A DNA stretch of 64,000 nucleotides from Pseudoduganella umbonata (GCF_014192225.1 NZ_JACHXS010000003.1:657313-721312), one strand, 5' to 3'; shown: positions 52,504-61,604, counted from the stretch's first letter. A program made the numbers and translations. Notes: generated by a model from the sequence alone, not told the origin.

Positions 52504-53472
52504 CCGGCCAAAGTCCGGCATGCCGTCATCGCGCCAGCGCAGGGGTTTGACGAAGGTATGGCGGTCCGGATTCCACAGCGGATCGCCTTCGATTTCAGTA
52601 TAAGTCCGCGCATGGTACACCAGGAGCACGGTTGCGCCATCCTCGGCTACCGTGAAGCTGTTGTGGCCCGGACCATAGATCCTGTGCTCGGCGCAGGTCT
52701 GCAGCACCGGCTCGCGCGACTTGGTCCACGACGCGGGATCGAGCAGGTCGGCATCCTCGTCGGCCCACAGCAGGCCCAGGGCGTAGCGGTGGTCCGTGGC
52801 GCTGGCCGAATAGCTGATGAAGATCCTGCCGTTCTTCTTCAGCACCGACGGCCCGCCGTTGACGCGGAAGCCCTGGCATTCCCAGTCGAACTCCGGCTTG
52901 CTCAGCATGACCGGCGCGCCATCGATCTGCCATGGCGTCTTCATCGGCGCGATGTACAGGTTCGAGTTGCCCTCGATGTCGTCGTGCTTCTGCGCCCACA
53001 GGTAGTACAGCCGGCCCTTGTGGGTGAAGGTCGTCGCATCCAGGCAGAACGTGTCGATGCCCGTATCGACCTGCCCGACGAATTCCCACTCGCCCACCAG
53101 CGGATTGGCGTTGGTGTTGCGGATCGCGTACATGCGGTGCTGGAACAGCTTGTTCCTGGTATCGGCATCGCGCGACGGCGCCGCGGCGAAGTACACGTAC
53201 CAGTCGCCGCCGTTGCAATGGATTTCCGGGGCCCACACCAGGTCCCCGCACGGGCCGGGACTCTTGCGCCACACGGTACGCGTCTGCGCCGAGGCCAGGC
53301 CTTCGATCGTTTTCGCGCGGCGCAGTTCGATGCGGTCATAGCGCGGCACCGAGGCGGTGAAGTAGTAATAGCCGTCCGTATGGCGGTAGATGTGCGGATC
53401 GGCGCGCTGCTCGATCAGCGGCTGGAGGATGTCCTCTTCATTTTCTCTTTCCAGAAATCCAGCCTGCCACAT
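52489..53472 (-). CDS. Cytoplasmic GH43 homologue lacking the catalytic Glu
   Basis: A 327-residue GH43 protein without signal peptide. Asp25 (QRADPHIYRH) and Asp145 (FCLDATTFTHKG) stand in the catalytic-base and pKa-modulator places, but where the paralogue 1 kb upstream has VNEGPSV (Glu203), this protein has VNGGPSV with Gly206, codon GGC at 52855-52857. Since Glu is the general acid of the family, hydrolysis should be lost or changed. The rest of the chain is well kept (FAAAPSRD, YGPGHNSFTVAEDG), so the gene is not decaying. It may bind sugar, act by another acid, or be regulatory. It is 66 bp after its paralogue's stop and before galM. Confidence 0.85.
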   Translation of the reverse strand: MWQAGFLERENEEDILQPLIEQRADPHIYRHTDGYYYFTASVPRYDRIELRRAKTIEGLASAQTRTVWRKSPGPCGDLVWAPEIHCNGGDWYVYFAAAPSRDADTRNKLFQHRMYAIRNTNANPLVGEWEFVGQVDTGIDTFCLDATTFTHKGRLYYLWAQKHDDIEGNSNLYIAPMKTPWQIDGAPVMLSKPEFDWECQGFRVNGGPSVLKKNGRIFISYSASATDHRYALGLLWADEDADLLDPASWTKSREPVLQTCAEHRIYGPGHNSFTVAEDGATVLLVYHARTYTEIEGDPLWNPDRHTFVKPLRWRDDGMPDFGRPSVA

Positions 53473-53538
53473 GATCCAGCCTCCGCGTGTCGTCCGTTAC
53501 ATGGTGGGAACCGCCGCTGCGCCGTTCTCCGCCGCCGC

Positions 53539-54513
53539 TCAGGCGATCGAAGGACGCCCGAACACCGGCATGCCCTGGTCGTCCCAGCGCAGCGGCTTGA
53601 CGAAGGTGTGGCGGTCCGGGTTCCACAGCGGGTCGCCGATGATTTCCGTGTACGTGCGCGCGTGGTACACCAGCATCACGCCTTCGCCGTCTTCGGACAC
53701 GGTGAACGAATTGTGGCCAGGGCCGTAGATGCCGTGTTCCAGGCAGCTCTGCAGTACCGGTTCCTTCGATTTCGTCCACGACGCCGGGTCGAGCAGGTCG
53801 GCGTTTTCATCGGCCCACAGCAACCCCATCGCATATTCGATGCCGGTGCCGCTGGCCGAGTACGAAATGAAGATCCGGCCGTTGCGCTTGACCACCGACG
53901 GGCCTTCGTTGACCCAGAAACGCTCGATTTCCCAGTCGTACTCGGGCTTGCTCAGCATCACCGGCGTGCCGGCGATGGTCCACGGATTGCTCATCGGCGC
54001 GATATACAGGTTCGAGTTGCCGCGGATCTCCTTGTCCTTCTGCGCCCACAGGTAGTACAGCTGGCCCTTGTGCGTGAAGGTGGTGGCGTCCAGGCAGAAC
54101 GAGTCGATGCCGGTGTCGATCTGGCCCATGAACTCCCACTCGCCTTCCAGCGGGTTGGCGTTCTGGTTGCGCACGCAGTACATGCGGTGCTGGAACAGGT
54201 CGTCCTTGATGTCGCGGCTCGGCGCGGCGGCGAAGTACACGTACCAGGCGCCTTCGTTGAAGTGCAGTTCCGGCGCCCACAGCAGTTCGCTGTACGGACC
54301 GCTGTCCGGCTTGGTCCACACATCCTTCGGCGCGGCTTCGGCCAGGCCGGCGATGGTGGTGGCGCGGCGGATCTCGATGCGGTCGTATTGCGGCACCGAG
54401 GCGGTGAAATAATAGTAGCCGTCGCTGTGGCGGTAGATATGCGGGTCGGCGCGCTGCAGGATCAGCGGGGCGAGTTTTTCAACGGCGGTCTGTGCTTGGT
54501 TCGTAGTAGTCAT
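53539..54513 (-). CDS. Cytoplasmic GH43 glycosidase (arabinofuranosidase/xylosidase type)
   Basis: A 324-residue GH43 enzyme without signal peptide. The catalytic set is complete: Asp23 in QRADPHIYRHSDG, Asp142 in FCLDATTFTHKG and Glu203 in VNEGPSVVKRNG. The family of cytoplasmic exo-acting GH43 enzymes removes alpha-L-arabinofuranosyl (or beta-xylosyl) ends from imported oligosaccharides, which fits the symporter gene 26 bp upstream. ATG 54513. Its tandem copy downstream lacks the acid residue. Confidence 0.9.
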   Translation of the reverse strand: MTTTNQAQTAVEKLAPLILQRADPHIYRHSDGYYYFTASVPQYDRIEIRRATTIAGLAEAAPKDVWTKPDSGPYSELLWAPELHFNEGAWYVYFAAAPSRDIKDDLFQHRMYCVRNQNANPLEGEWEFMGQIDTGIDSFCLDATTFTHKGQLYYLWAQKDKEIRGNSNLYIAPMSNPWTIAGTPVMLSKPEYDWEIERFWVNEGPSVVKRNGRIFISYSASGTGIEYAMGLLWADENADLLDPASWTKSKEPVLQSCLEHGIYGPGHNSFTVSEDGEGVMLVYHARTYTEIIGDPLWNPDRHTFVKPLRWDDQGMPVFGRPSIA

Positions 54514-54539
54514 GATGTGTTACCTGGATCGTTCAGTGG

Positions 54540-55892
54540 TCAGCCGGCTGCGTAGCCGCGCTTGTTCATGTCGGCTTTCAGCTCGACGTAATAGGAATCG
54601 CTGATGCGGTACTTGAACATGAAGAGGCCCATCAGCAGGTGGAAGAAGCCGGGAATCACGGTCAGCATCAGCGCGATGCCGTTCAGCGCGTGGGCCGATT
54701 GCGCGGCGTTCGGCACGTAATGGAAATAGGTGAACAGGCCGCCGACGATGGCGCCGGCGATGCCCATGCCGGCCTTCTGGCATACCGAGATGCCGCCGAA
54801 CGCAAAGCCGGAGACGCGCTTGCCGGTCTTCACATGGCCGTAGTCGATGGTCTCGGCGATCGCCGACCAGAACACCGGCGCATGCAGGTCGACGATGAAC
54901 GACAGCAGGAAGTACAGGACGAACGCCAGCACCATGTCGCCCGGCTTGACCAGCACGTAGATCGCCACGCTGATCAGCGCCACCAGCACCTGCGAGTTGC
55001 GGAACAGCTTGACCTTGCAATACGACTTGGTGATCCAGGTGGATGCCACCATCGACAGGATCGCCGCCGCCACGCCGGTCGACAGGAAGGCCGATACCAC
55101 GGCCGCGTCGCCGCCCAGGTAATACTTGGCGTAGTAGATCGCCACCGAGCCGCGGATCACGTAGCCGATCGTGCCGGTCACGCAGGCGCCGCACAGCAGC
55201 AGCCACTGGTCGTTTTTCAGCAGCACTTTCAGCTGCGCGGCCAGCGACTGGCGTTCGACCACGTGGCGCACCCGCTCCGTGGTGGTGAAGAAGCAGAACA
55301 GGAACAGCGCCACGCCCATCGCCGCCATCACCGCCATCGCGGCCTGGTAGCCGGCGGCCGGATTGCCGTGGCCCCAGCGTTCGGCCAGGATCGGCACGAT
55401 GATCGTCACCATGAAGGCACCGATCTTGGCGAAGAACAGCCGGTAGCCGTTGGCCGACAGGCGCTCCTGCGGATCGGCCGTCAGCGCGCTGGGCAGCGAG
55501 ATGTACGACACGCCGACGCCGGAGGTCATCAGCGTCATCAGGATGTACGTCGAATAGGCCCACAGCAGCTTGGCGTCATACTGGAAATCCGGCGTCATGA
55601 AGACGAAGAACACCGAGATCCCGTACGGTACCGCCAGGAACAGGAACCACGGGCGGTAGCGGCCCCACTTGTTGGTGTAGCGGTCGGTGATCTGGCCCAT
55701 CGCCAGGTCGGAAATCGCGCCGATCACCTTCACGACCAGCAGCAGCATCGCCAGGTCTTCGACACGCAGGCCGTAGATGTCGGTGTAGAAGAAGGTAATG
55801 ATCAGCATCATCGACGAGATCACGACGTTCAGCGCCATGTCGCCGGCGCCGAAGCCTACCTTTTCCAGCGTGGTGAGTTTTTTAGTCTCCAT
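54540..55892 (-). CDS. GPH-family sugar:cation symporter
   Basis: Major facilitator protein of the glycoside-pentoside-hexuronide family, 450 residues, 12 hydrophobic segments. GFGAGDMALNVVISSMML opens it and QITDRYTNKWGRYRPWFLF is the loop 2-3 signature. It imports pentosides or oligosaccharides with Na+ or H+ across the inner membrane. ATG 55892 follows AGGAAG; a longer reading upstream is unlikely. As first gene of the block it is separated from the next regulator gene by 405 bp, which should hold the main promoter of the symporter-GH43-GH43-galM unit. Confidence 0.9.
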   Translation of the reverse strand: METKKLTTLEKVGFGAGDMALNVVISSMMLIITFFYTDIYGLRVEDLAMLLLVVKVIGAISDLAMGQITDRYTNKWGRYRPWFLFLAVPYGISVFFVFMTPDFQYDAKLLWAYSTYILMTLMTSGVGVSYISLPSALTADPQERLSANGYRLFFAKIGAFMVTIIVPILAERWGHGNPAAGYQAAMAVMAAMGVALFLFCFFTTTERVRHVVERQSLAAQLKVLLKNDQWLLLCGACVTGTIGYVIRGSVAIYYAKYYLGGDAAVVSAFLSTGVAAAILSMVASTWITKSYCKVKLFRNSQVLVALISVAIYVLVKPGDMVLAFVLYFLLSFIVDLHAPVFWSAIAETIDYGHVKTGKRVSGFAFGGISVCQKAGMGIAGAIVGGLFTYFHYVPNAAQSAHALNGIALMLTVIPGFFHLLMGLFMFKYRISDSYYVELKADMNKRGYAAG

Positions 55893-56297
55893 GTCTTCCT
55901 CTTCAATAGCCTGGCGGTGGCCGGGCTGGAACAGCGGCGTTACTTTCGCGCCACGCACGGGGCGTGGGCGCGGTCCAATGGGCGAACCGGGGCGGCAGGA
56001 GCCGTCGACGAGTCGCGTGAAACGTTCGGGATGGAAGAAGTGGAGCCGGGCACGCTGCCTGGGGAGATGGGCTTCATGGTCTCCGACGTTTCTTTTGCTT
56101 GTTATGTTGTATGGATGCAGCAGGCTCGCAGGATGAGCTGCTGGCCTGCACCGATCTTAGGCGGGCGAGCGAAAACGATCCAATCAAATTTTACCAATTT
56201 GCAATATCATTTTTGGTATCGGATGCTCGTTTGGTGAGCAAACTGATCAAATTTTTGATCATTCTATGGCGAAAAGGCCGGTTTTTACGCCGATCGA
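55893..56297. promoter_or_regulatory. Regulatory region upstream of the symporter operon
   Basis: 405 bp without a gene. The distal half (56090-56290) is far more AT-rich than the surroundings and holds two inverted repeats: TACCAA at 56192-56197 with TTGGTA at 56213-56218, and the perfect 18-bp palindrome at 56244-56261. The proximal half has a GCGCCACGC/GCGTGGGCGC hairpin near 55949-55972. TTGCAATATCATTTTTGG (56199-56216) has a look-alike at 36862-36881 upstream of ytfQ. Confidence 0.45.
56244..56261. promoter_or_regulatory. Perfect 18-bp palindrome TGATCAAATTTTTGATCA
   Basis: TGATCAAA and TTTGATCA separated by TT, in the AT-rich region upstream of the symporter gene and 37 bp past the stop of the winged-helix regulator. 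It looks like a binding site for a dimeric regulator. Confidence 0.45.
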
Positions 56298-57734
56298 TCA
56301 GTAGCGGTCGAGCGACAGCGCATAGGCGCGCGTTGTAGCGAGGAGACGAAAGCGGGCCTGCCGGCCGTGTTCGACGGCGAGCAGCGAATGGGCGGCGAGC
56401 GCGGCGAGGCTGTCGATCGTTTCATAGGCGGAGTACGCCGGACGCAGCAGCGCGGCCGCTTCATCCAGTGTAAACCAGGCCGGCAGCCCGGCCAGCCGGC
56501 ACAGCGCGGCCTGCGCTGGTGGCGGCAGCAGCACGTAGCTCCAGTCCAGCGCGGCGCGCAGCGTGCGGTGGCGCGGCGTGGCGGTGCCGGCCGGCCCCTG
56601 CAACAGGCGCAGCATGTCGTCGAGCCCCGCCCCGATGCGCTGCAGGCCCAGGGCGGGCACCTGCGCGGCGGCCAGTTCGATCGCCAGCGGCAGGCCGTCG
56701 AGCCGGCGGCAGATCGCCGCGACCGACGCCAGACCGGCCGCATCCGGTACGAACGCGTGGCCGGTCGCGGCGGCGGCCCGCGCCACGAACAGCGCCACGG
56801 CGCCGCTGCCGGCCAGCCGGGCGGGATCGGTTTCCTCCGGCGCGGGCAGGTCCAGCGCGGGTATGCGCACCACCATTTCGCCGCCGGCCAGCAGCGGTTG
56901 CCGGCTGGTGGCCAGCACGCGCAATGCCGGGCACTGCGCCAGCAACGTTTCCACCAGCCGGCTGCAGGCATCGGCCAGGTGCTCGCAATTGTCCAGTACC
57001 AGCAGGACCGGACCGGCATACTGCGCGGGCGGCAGCGCGGCCACCAGCGCGCCCGCCGAGCTCCAGCGCGGGCCGGGCGCCAGGCCCAGTGCCCCGGCCA
57101 CGATGCCGAGCATGCCCTCTTCCGTGCCCGTCGCATCGAGTTCGGCCCAGGCGACCGTACCGGCATGGCGGTGCGCGGCCGCCAGCGCCAGCGCTGTCTT
57201 GCCGATGCCGGGGGCGCCCGCCAGCGTAACGAACCGGCTGGCGGCGACGCGCGCCAGCACGGTATCCGCGGAAACACCAGCGCCGGAAACAGCAGCGGCC
57301 GGCACGCCAGCGGCCTGGGTGGCATGCCGGGCCGCATCGGGCTGTTCCGCGCGGCCGACGAGGGGCGACGCCGGCACCGGCAGCCGCGACCGGGCGACCG
57401 GGCGCCGCTCCGCCCTGCCGGCAAACAGGTAGCCGCGGCCGGCCACCGTGCCGATCAGCGCGCGGTCGTCCGCCAGGGCGCGGCGCAGCGCGGCGATCTG
57501 CACGCGCAGGTTGCCGTCATCGATCTGCTGGCCCGGCCAGGCACGCCGCAGCAGGTCGTCGCGGCTGAGTACGCGGCCGCCCGCTTCGATCAGCGCCTGC
57601 AGCAGGCGGGCGGCGCGCTGCCCTAGCGGCACCGGAGCGCCGGCCGCGGTGCGCAGTTCGCAGCGCTGCGGATCGAAGGTGTGCCGGCCGAAGGCGATCG
57701 CCCCGGTAGCGCCGGATATCCAGTTTGTTTCCAT
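56298..57734 (-). CDS. Winged-helix regulator with STAND-type ATPase domain
   Basis: A 478-residue protein. The first 105 residues are an OmpR-type winged helix (IAFGRHTFDPQRCELRTAAG, LLQALIEAGGRVLSRDDLLR, IGTVAGRGYLF). An ATPase part (about 150-430) has Walker A LAGAPGIGKTALALA, Walker B VLLVLDNCEHL, LRVLATSRQPL and RLDGLPLAIELAAAQ. Related regulators carry a C-terminal repeat region and reach about 900 residues; this one stops shortly after the ATPase module, so it is short or truncated, though the stop is clean. The position next to the symporter operon makes it a possible controller of it. ATG 57734; divergent from the LuxR regulator. Confidence 0.82.
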   Translation of the reverse strand: METNWISGATGAIAFGRHTFDPQRCELRTAAGAPVPLGQRAARLLQALIEAGGRVLSRDDLLRRAWPGQQIDDGNLRVQIAALRRALADDRALIGTVAGRGYLFAGRAERRPVARSRLPVPASPLVGRAEQPDAARHATQAAGVPAAAVSGAGVSADTVLARVAASRFVTLAGAPGIGKTALALAAAHRHAGTVAWAELDATGTEEGMLGIVAGALGLAPGPRWSSAGALVAALPPAQYAGPVLLVLDNCEHLADACSRLVETLLAQCPALRVLATSRQPLLAGGEMVVRIPALDLPAPEETDPARLAGSGAVALFVARAAAATGHAFVPDAAGLASVAAICRRLDGLPLAIELAAAQVPALGLQRIGAGLDDMLRLLQGPAGTATPRHRTLRAALDWSYVLLPPPAQAALCRLAGLPAWFTLDEAAALLRPAYSAYETIDSLAALAAHSLLAVEHGRQARFRLLATTRAYALSLDRY

Positions 57735-57903
57735 GGCCGAAGGGTACGTTGCCACGGCGCCGCGGCCCATCCCACAACGGGTCCGTATTTGCTGCCCCGA
57801 TATGCTGGCGCGGCCATCCCCCGAAAGGGGAACCTCCCTCGATCGGGGGCTATCGGCCCCGCCTGCCGGGTGTAAGATGCGCTTTTTCAGCGGGAGCGGC
57901 AGC

Positions 57904-58542
57904 ATGCGGGATAGCTTGGGTGGCGCGCCGGTGCGCGTGATGGTGGTGGACGATCATCCACTGATGCGCGAAGGGATCGCCGCCGTGCTGTCGATCGGCG
58001 GGCGCTTCGAACTGGTGGCCGAGGCGGGCGACGGCCGCGAGGCACTGGAACAGTACGTGCGCCACCAGCCCGACGTGGTGCTGATGGACCTGCAGATGCC
58101 GGTGATGAACGGGCTCGACGCGATCGTGGCGATCCGCGAGATCGCCCCGCAGGCCCGCATCATCGTGCTGACCACCTACAAGGGCGACGTGCAGGTGCTG
58201 CGCGCGCTGAAGGCAGGCGCGATGGGCTACCTGTTGAAAAGCATGCTGCGCACCGAACTGGCCGACGCGATCGGCAAGGTGTATGCCGGCCAGCGCCACA
58301 TCCCGCCCGAGATCGCCATCGAACTGGCGGCCCATATCGATGCCGATGCGCTGTCCGCCCGCGAAACCGAGGTCCTCGGCCTGGTTGCCGACGGCAATTC
58401 CAACAAGCGCGTGGCGCAGGCGCTCGGCATTGCCGAGGAAACCGTGAAAGCACACATGAGCACCGTGCTCGGCAAGCTGGGCGCGCGCGACCGCACGCAC
58501 GCCGTCACCATCGCGATCCGGCGCGGCATCCTGGAACCCTGA
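57904..58542 (+). CDS. LuxR/NarL family response regulator
   Basis: A 212-residue regulator: receiver (about 10-125) with VMVVDDHPLMREG, the phosphoacceptor in VVLMDLQMPVMNG and Lys in YLLKSML; and a LuxR helix-turn-helix (about 145-205) with LSARETEVLGLVADGNSNKRVAQALGIA in two segments. ATG 57904 follows GGGAG. The cognate kinase is probably the hybrid kinase 92 bp downstream. Upstream DNA (57735-57903) contains CCCCGAAAGGGG and CGATCGGGGG repeats, a candidate control region shared with the divergent winged-helix gene. Confidence 0.92.
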   Translation: MRDSLGGAPVRVMVVDDHPLMREGIAAVLSIGGRFELVAEAGDGREALEQYVRHQPDVVLMDLQMPVMNGLDAIVAIREIAPQARIIVLTTYKGDVQVLRALKAGAMGYLLKSMLRTELADAIGKVYAGQRHIPPEIAIELAAHIDADALSARETEVLGLVADGNSNKRVAQALGIAEETVKAHMSTVLGKLGARDRTHAVTIAIRRGILEP

Positions 58543-58634
58543 AAGCCGGCGGCCATCCGCAAGACGTTCCCTCAGAGCATCAACTCGTGGAGAAGCGGGC
58601 GCTGACGAGCCGGTCGGGGGAGTACGATGGCGAA

Positions 58635-61592
58635 ATGCCGACGTCCGCCTACCTTCCACCCCCGCCCGGCCGCGCCGCGCGCCTGCTGCCCCTGGCGCTG
58701 GCGCTGGCCGCGCTGTGCGCGGGGCTGGCTGCCACCGCGCTGGTCTGGGACGGCCTGCGCGACGGGCACGACCGCGAAGCCAGGGCCGAATTCGACTACC
58801 GGGTGCGCGAACTGCAGTCGCGCATCGCGCGGCGCATGGCCACGTATGAACAGGTGCTGCGCGGTGCCCAGGCCTATGCGCTGGCCGCCCCGCCGCTGCC
58901 GGACGCCGCCGGTTTCCGCACCTTCATCGGTACCCTGCAGTTGCGCGAATACTATCCCGGCATCCAGGGCGTGGGCATCGCCATGGCGCGAGGCGATGCG
59001 GGCAGCGCCATCGAGATGATCGAACCGCTGGACACGATGAACCGCCGCGCGCTGGGCTACGACATGTTTGCCGAACCGGTGCGCCGCACGGCGATGGCGC
59101 GGGCGCGCGACAGCGGCGCGGCGGCGCTGACGGGCCGGGTGCGCCTGGTACAGGAAGGCAGCGGCGCCGGCCAGCCGGGTTTCCTGATGTACCTGCCGCT
59201 GTACGCGGCGGGTGCGAACGGCCAGCCGGCCGACGTGGCAGCGCGCCGCCAGGCATTCCGTGGCTGGGTGTACGGCGCCTTCCGCATGCACGATTTCATG
59301 TCGGGCCTGAACGGCGAGCGCGAAGCCGACCTGCACGTGACGGTCTACGACGCGGCGCCCGATCCGGCGAGCTGCATGTATGGCTGCGCCTACCCGGAGG
59401 GCGCCGCGCACCTGGACGAGCTGCGCACGATCGCCATCGCCGGCCGTCCCTGGATCCTGCGGGTGCGCAGCAATCCGGTGTTCGAGCAGCGCCTTGCGTC
59501 GCAGCAGGCTGCCTGGGCCGGCGTGTCGGGCATCATCGTCAGCATGCTGTCGGCCACCCTGGTCTGGCTGCTGGCGCAGGGCCGCGACCGCGCGCGCCAG
59601 CTGGCCCGCCGCATCACCGACGACCTGCAGCGCTCCTATGGCACGCTGCGCAACGAGCGCAGCCGGCTGGTCAGCATTCTCGATAACGCCAACGATGCCT
59701 TCGTGGCCGTCGATGCGGCCGGGCACATCATCTATTGGAATCCGCAGGCCGAGCGCATCTTCGGCTGGACCGTGGCGGAGGCGCTGGGCCGCCCGCTGCG
59801 CCACCTGTTTCCCGGCGAGCAGCCGGAGCTGGACCGCCTGCTGGCGTTCGACGACGCGGCGTTCGAAAACGGCCGTGGCCGCCGGCTCGAGCTGCTGGCC
59901 GCCACCCGCGAAGGCTTGCAGCTGCCCGTCGAGCTGTCCTGTTCGCGCGTCGACAGCGACGGCGCGCCGGTACTGCATGGTTTTATCCGTGACCTGACGG
60001 CAAGGCACGCGGCGCTGGCGCGCGAGACCCAGCGCCAGCGCGACCTGCAACAGGCCCAGCAGGCGCTGGAGCGCGCCCGCAAGCTGGAAGCGGTCGGCAA
60101 GCTGACGGGCGGCGTGGCCCACGACTTCAACAATGTGCTACAGGTCATCTACGGCAACGTGCAGGCCGCGGCCATGGCGCCGCGCTCTCCGGAAGCGCCG
60201 CGCCGGCTCGCGGGCGCGCTGGCCGCCGTCGAGCGGGGTGCCAACCTGTCGCGCCAGCTGCTGGCGTTCGCCCGGCGCCAGCCCCTGGAGCCGGTGGTGA
60301 TCAACCTGGCGCGGCTGCTGCGCAATATCGGCGACCTGCTGCACCGGGCGCTCGGCGAAGGCGTGGAACTGGCCACGCACGTGGAGCCGGGGCTGTGGAA
60401 CACGCGCGCCGATCCGAACCAGCTGGAGAACGTGGTGCTGAACCTGGCCATCAATGCGCGCGACGCGATGGCCGGCCACGGCCGGCTGACGATCGAACTG
60501 TCGAACCAGGTACTGGACGAGGACGACGCCGCCACGGTGCCGGATGCCGTGGCCGGCGACTATGTGCTGCTGGCGGTCTCCGATACCGGCAGCGGCATGC
60601 CGCCGGAAGTGCAGGAACGCGTGTTCGAGCCCTTCTTCACGACCAAGCCGGAAGGCGAAGGAACCGGCCTCGGCCTGTCGATGGCCTACGGCTTCGTGCG
60701 CCAGACGGGCGGCCATATCCGCATCGACAGCGAGGTGGGCGTGGGCACCACGATGCGGCTGTACTTCCCCCGTTCCGGCGCCCCGGAAGCGGCGCAGCCG
60801 GACCTGCCGCCGCCGGCGACCGGCGGTACCGAGACGATCCTGCTGGTGGACGACGACGCCGACGTGCGCGACACCGTGGGCGCCATGCTGCGCAGCCTGC
60901 GCTACACGGTGCTCGAAGCGGCCGACGCCGACGCCGCCCTCGGCATCCTGCGCTCGGCCGGGCCGGTGGACCTGCTGTTTACCGATGTCGTCATGCCCGG
61001 CGGCTTGCCGGTGGCCGAGCTGGCACGCCTGGGGCGGCAGCTGCGGCCCGGCCTCGCCGTGCTGTTCACGTCCGGCTACACGCAGGATGCGGCGCAGCAT
61101 GGCAGCCAGCTCGAACCGGGCACGCACCTGCTGTCCAAGCCCTACCGCCGCGACGAGCTGGCCCGCAAGGTGCGCGCCGTGCTCGATGAGCGGTCCACCC
61201 CTCCCCCGCCGCCGCCGGCGCCGCAGCGCGTGCTGGTGGTCGAGGACAACGATGACCTGCGCGACCTGACCTGCGAAATGATCATCGCGCTGGGCTGGCA
61301 GGCCACCGGCGTCGGCAGCGCCGAAGCGGCGCTCGAGTCGCTGCAGGCGGGCGGCATCGGCGCCGTATTCACCGACGTGGAACTGCCCGGCATGAGCGGC
61401 CTGGAACTGGCGCGGCGCCTGGCCGACGATCCCGACCTGCCGGTAGTGGTCGTCAGCGGCCGCGCGCTCGGCAACGACGTGCCGCCCGGCGTGCGCTCCC
61501 TCTACAAGCCCTACCGGATCGATGCCGTGGAAGAGATCCTTGCGCAGTTGCGGCTGCAGCGCCAGGAGACTAGCGATCCCGACATGGAGTGA
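58635..61592 (+). CDS. CHASE-PAS hybrid sensor histidine kinase with two receiver domains
   Basis: A 985-residue hybrid kinase. Membrane helix near residues 20-40, periplasmic CHASE domain (about 60-290; YYPGIQGVGIAM), second helix (IIVSMLSATLVWLLA), PAS (about 345-460), HisKA with KLTGGVAHDFNNVLQVIYG (His near 500), HATPase with NLAINARDAM and DTGSGMPPEVQERVFEPFF, then two receivers, the first with ILLVDDDADVRD and LLFTDVVMPGG, the second with VLVVEDNDDLRD and AVFTDVELPGMSG. It senses an extracellular signal and relays phosphate. ATG 58635 is preferred to GTG 58587. The LuxR regulator lies upstream in the same direction. Confidence 0.9.
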   Translation: MPTSAYLPPPPGRAARLLPLALALAALCAGLAATALVWDGLRDGHDREARAEFDYRVRELQSRIARRMATYEQVLRGAQAYALAAPPLPDAAGFRTFIGTLQLREYYPGIQGVGIAMARGDAGSAIEMIEPLDTMNRRALGYDMFAEPVRRTAMARARDSGAAALTGRVRLVQEGSGAGQPGFLMYLPLYAAGANGQPADVAARRQAFRGWVYGAFRMHDFMSGLNGEREADLHVTVYDAAPDPASCMYGCAYPEGAAHLDELRTIAIAGRPWILRVRSNPVFEQRLASQQAAWAGVSGIIVSMLSATLVWLLAQGRDRARQLARRITDDLQRSYGTLRNERSRLVSILDNANDAFVAVDAAGHIIYWNPQAERIFGWTVAEALGRPLRHLFPGEQPELDRLLAFDDAAFENGRGRRLELLAATREGLQLPVELSCSRVDSDGAPVLHGFIRDLTARHAALARETQRQRDLQQAQQALERARKLEAVGKLTGGVAHDFNNVLQVIYGNVQAAAMAPRSPEAPRRLAGALAAVERGANLSRQLLAFARRQPLEPVVINLARLLRNIGDLLHRALGEGVELATHVEPGLWNTRADPNQLENVVLNLAINARDAMAGHGRLTIELSNQVLDEDDAATVPDAVAGDYVLLAVSDTGSGMPPEVQERVFEPFFTTKPEGEGTGLGLSMAYGFVRQTGGHIRIDSEVGVGTTMRLYFPRSGAPEAAQPDLPPPATGGTETILLVDDDADVRDTVGAMLRSLRYTVLEAADADAALGILRSAGPVDLLFTDVVMPGGLPVAELARLGRQLRPGLAVLFTSGYTQDAAQHGSQLEPGTHLLSKPYRRDELARKVRAVLDERSTPPPPPPAPQRVLVVEDNDDLRDLTCEMIIALGWQATGVGSAEAALESLQAGGIGAVFTDVELPGMSGLELARRLADDPDLPVVVVSGRALGNDVPPGVRSLYKPYRIDAVEEILAQLRLQRQETSDPDME

Positions 61593-61604
61593 TCCCAGGA
61601 CAGG

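Noticed and set aside
51811..54555. A 900-codon open frame on the plus strand opposite galM and the GH43 pair
   Set aside because: It covers three well-supported genes in antisense and crosses their intergenic gaps; repeated segments only mirror the two GH43 paralogues.
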